Positions 62,464 to 64,000 of a stretch of 64,000 nt of DNA are shown one piece after another. Source of the stretch: CAYSCW01 sp964449165 (GTDB taxonomy: Bacteria > Acidobacteriota > Aminicenantia > Aminicenantales > Aminicenantaceae); assembly GCA_964449165.1 (NCBI GenBank), contig CAYVAT010000011.1, positions 14,300-78,299 of the forward strand, given 5' to 3'. The notes under the pieces were generated by a model. It ran no database searches, had not been told where the DNA came from, and saw only the letters and a list, made by a program, of their open reading frames with translations. Every line of letters begins with the position of its first letter. Position 1 is the stretch's first letter. Both the position numbers and the translations under genes were made by a program.

Positions 62464-62834
62464 TTTAATTCCTCCCTAAACAGTTATATCTATTAGGAAT
62501 CAAAACCTGAACCTTTGTCAAATTTTTCAGGGGAAATGTCGTTTTATGTCGCTTTATGTCATTCTTTGCCCTATTATGCCCTTTGTTTATAATATTTATT
62601 GTTGAAATTCGTTTAGGCTACTATTTATTGCAAGAATTGATGAAAGTTATTGATTATTTGAACAGAAGTAGGGGATCCAATTTAAAATGAGTATTTAAAG
62701 AAGTTTTTAGATGTGGCATTCATTGAATATAAATCTTTTCTTATAGAAAAAGGATCCCAGGTATTTTCCTTCATATATATTTCAATTTTCATGAAATGTT
62801 GAGTATAATAACTCTAGATAAAAGGGGAACAATA
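62464..62834. other. AT-rich intergenic stretch with periodic repeat
   Basis: About 370 bases between the PASTA gene and the frameshifted remnant. It contains the degenerate 10-bp repeat at 62530-62585; otherwise I see no gene, RNA or clear terminator. Confidence 0.6.
62530..62585 (+). repeat. Degenerate 10-bp tandem repeat, copy B
   Basis: After GGGGAA come five consecutive 10-base units, ATGTCGTTTT, ATGTCGCTTT, ATGTCATTCT, TTGCCCTATT and ATGCCCTTTG, with consensus ATGYCNTTTT. The same head and T-rich periodic pattern is seen on the minus strand at 33764-33803. Confidence 0.5.
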
Positions 62835-62998
62835 ATGAAATTCAAAAAAGCTGTTCTTATTTCAACTATAATAATTATCTCTATTTTTCTGCAGTAAATT
62901 TTGTGAATGGAAAAATAAAGAATGGCCGATTCTATTATCTTAGTGAAAAAGAAAGCGGGTTTCGAGAATTAAGAATTTATAAGATGATATGGGAATAA
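62835..62998 (+). pseudogene. Frameshifted remnant of a small exported protein
   Basis: ATG 62835 opens a signal-peptide-like stretch MKFKKAVLISTIIIISIFLQ that stops at once. A second frame continues through the same place with SAVNFVNGKIKNGRFYYLSE and ESGFRELRIYKMIWE before TAA 62996-62998. A one-base slip in the T-run near 62884-62888 would join them into one peptide of about 55 residues. AAAGGGGA precedes the ATG. No family recognised. Confidence 0.5.
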
Positions 62999-63067
62999 AT
63001 TATACAGTTGGACCAACAAACACATATGTTGACTATAGGTATCAGCTAAAGCTTATCTTCTTATAAA

Positions 63068-63283
63068 TCAGGGTATCTTAAATACTTGTCTTAGAGTAAG
63101 TACCGTAGAAATGATAAAAGCAAGAAAAATAATGGCTGCTATTCTCAGCATTGTCCATTCCAAACTAAGGTCTGTCTCACCATGATATATATCAGTTAAG
63201 GCAAGGTGACTAAAAAAAAGTGCTACAAGTGAAAAACCTGAAAGAAATAATGTTATTTTTGAGAGTTTTTTAAGTTTGTTCAT
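63068..63283 (-). CDS. Small two-helix membrane protein
   Basis: A 71-residue protein with two hydrophobic segments (ITLFLSGFSLVALFFSHLAL and IAAIIFLAFIISTVLTL). AAGGAGAT stands about eight bases before the ATG, which supports expression. No family recognised. Confidence 0.65.
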   Translation of the reverse strand: MNKLKKLSKITLFLSGFSLVALFFSHLALTDIYHGETDLSLEWTMLRIAAIIFLAFIISTVLTLRQVFKIP

Positions 63284-63491
63284 CTTATAATCTCCTTGTT
63301 ATTTTAATATATCCTTTAACAGGTTTTCCCTTTCGCCATGAATCTGAATTTCCTTAACTTGACAATCTTTTTGTCTTAATAAGTGTTGGTTATTCCAATT
63401 TAATATAACTGATTAGAAACTTATAAACCTTAACCGTCACAAATAATGCTGTTTCTGCATTTAATGGCAATTTCTTTTGCTTTTACGTAAT

Positions 63492-64000
63492 TCAATTATT
63501 CTTTTTTACCCATTTATTGTCTCTGTATTCCTGAATTTCGAAGCTGTATCTCTTTACAAACTTGTATTCATCTTCTTCTGCGACTGCATAAGCTTTGCCG
63601 TTTTGAAAAAAGAATTGAAGTTCTTCAAATCCTTCAGGAGGTAAGAGAGGAACTGTTGCTTTGAAATGGGCTATGTATCTTCCTTCCTGATCAAAAATGT
63701 CAAACAACGTATATTCATTTTCCCGGGAATCAACAATCACGGCCAGCCAGCCGTTTTCCATCAAGCTGAAACTTTGATAGGCAGGCTTATATTTTGTATA
63801 TTTTATTTTTTTAAAAGCTATTTTCTTGAGGTCATCGGTAAATGAGGGAGAAGAAAAAGCTTCCTCGGCAACTTCCATAAAAATCTCTTTATCTTTCTCA
63901 TCTACTTCGATTGGCTTGTAATCTCTTGTAATCTTTTTTGCCAGTTTCCCTTCAGGGGAATAAATATTTATCTCGTATTTATCCGGATAGCCAAAATAAA
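63492..64000 (-). CDS. Six-bladed-propeller-like protein, partial (N-terminus beyond window)
   Basis: An open frame continues to the window edge, giving 168 codons of the C-terminal part; the ATG at 63878 is internal, because coding sequence upstream reads YFGYPDKYEINIYSPEGKL and ITRDYKPIEVDEKDKEIF. Blade-like repeats (YTLFDIFDQEGRYIAHFKAT, FFQNGKAYAVAEEDEYKFVK) resemble the six-bladed beta-propeller lipoproteins common in Aminicenantes and Bacteroidetes. No catalytic motif is visible. The C-terminus VKRYSFEIQEYRDNKWVKK is complete. Confidence 0.75.
   Translation of the reverse strand, partial: YFGYPDKYEINIYSPEGKLAKKITRDYKPIEVDEKDKEIFMEVAEEAFSSPSFTDDLKKIAFKKIKYTKYKPAYQSFSLMENGWLAVIVDSRENEYTLFDIFDQEGRYIAHFKATVPLLPPEGFEELQFFFQNGKAYAVAEEDEYKFVKRYSFEIQEYRDNKWVKKNN

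Noticed and set aside
1..64000. tRNA, rRNA, CRISPR arrays, insertion sequences and prophage genes
   Set aside because: I looked for T-loop motifs, regular spaced repeats, transposase and integrase motifs in the intergenic stretches and found none I could support.

Overview
The window looks like part of a draft or metagenome-derived bacterial chromosome: a run of exactly 100 N (23734-23833) marks a scaffold join. Base composition is moderate. The gene content fits an anaerobic, peptide-degrading heterotroph related to Acidobacteriota or Candidatus Aminicenantes. This rests on an Oar-like TonB receptor with an N-terminal carboxypeptidase-regulatory domain, several exported or lipid-anchored serine peptidases, a PadR plus orphan double-permease locus of acidobacterial type, and a six-bladed-propeller-like protein at the right edge. 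The taxon is an inference. No rRNA, tRNA, CRISPR array, insertion sequence or phage gene was recognised.

Layout. 1-14,100: two tandem S10-type carboxypeptidases (the first cut by the window edge), a TonB-dependent receptor, a GntR/FCD regulator divergent from an amino-acid permease, two convergent class V aminotransferases (one Tat-exported), an ICMT-like methyltransferase, then an ECF sigma, zinc anti-sigma and YHS-TonB_C fusion operon, and a truncated SixA phosphatase. 14,100-22,200: an S9 lipoprotein peptidase, a ribbon-helix-helix protein, a TauE/SafE exporter, and an operon-like run of S15/CocE hydrolase, two-subunit sodium symporter and dipeptide epimerase, suggesting peptide cleavage, uptake and epimerisation. 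22,200-26,630: PadR regulator, two HAAS/DUF1700-like membrane proteins and a duplicated MacB/FtsX permease without ATPase. 26,900-32,000: a sulfite-oxidase-like molybdoprotein, an internally deleted DUF547 gene, a TVP38/TMEM64 protein, a mercuric-reductase-like flavoprotein, and a fusion of two glycosyltransferases of the kinds found near arsenosugar/selenodomain loci. 32,100-39,700: small proteins, a ComEC-like metallohydrolase, an OmpR-type response regulator, a hybrid histidine kinase and a metallophosphoesterase.

39,700-51,100 is the most unusual part. It holds three paralogous proteins with a PPDK_N (PEP/pyruvate-binding, ATP-grasp-like) domain but no swivelling histidine or PEP domain. 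One also carries an N-terminal GAF-like region and a C-terminal nucleotidyltransferase. A receiver-like protein with a duplicated C-terminal helical module lies beside the third. Between them sit two divergent glutamate dehydrogenases. One has intact catalytic residues; in the other the catalytic-lysine motif GGGKGG reads GGSYGG.

51,100-61,200 continues the glutamate/glutamine theme on the minus strand: a QueG-like Fe-S protein, a zinc-ribbon protein, a PurF-like amidotransferase, then four overlapping genes for a GlcD-like Fe-S flavoprotein, a degenerate and an intact glutamate-synthase FMN subunit, and a glutamine amidotransferase-GXGXG subunit. The last 3 kb has a PASTA membrane protein, a small membrane protein, gene remnants and a partial propeller-like protein.

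Gene decay recurs: I found remnants of SixA, DUF547 and DUF1003 genes and a frameshifted exported peptide, all in stretches that a long-ORF search would leave empty. Many starts were chosen from GAGGT- or GGAGG-like ribosome sites, commonly 5 to 9 bases upstream.
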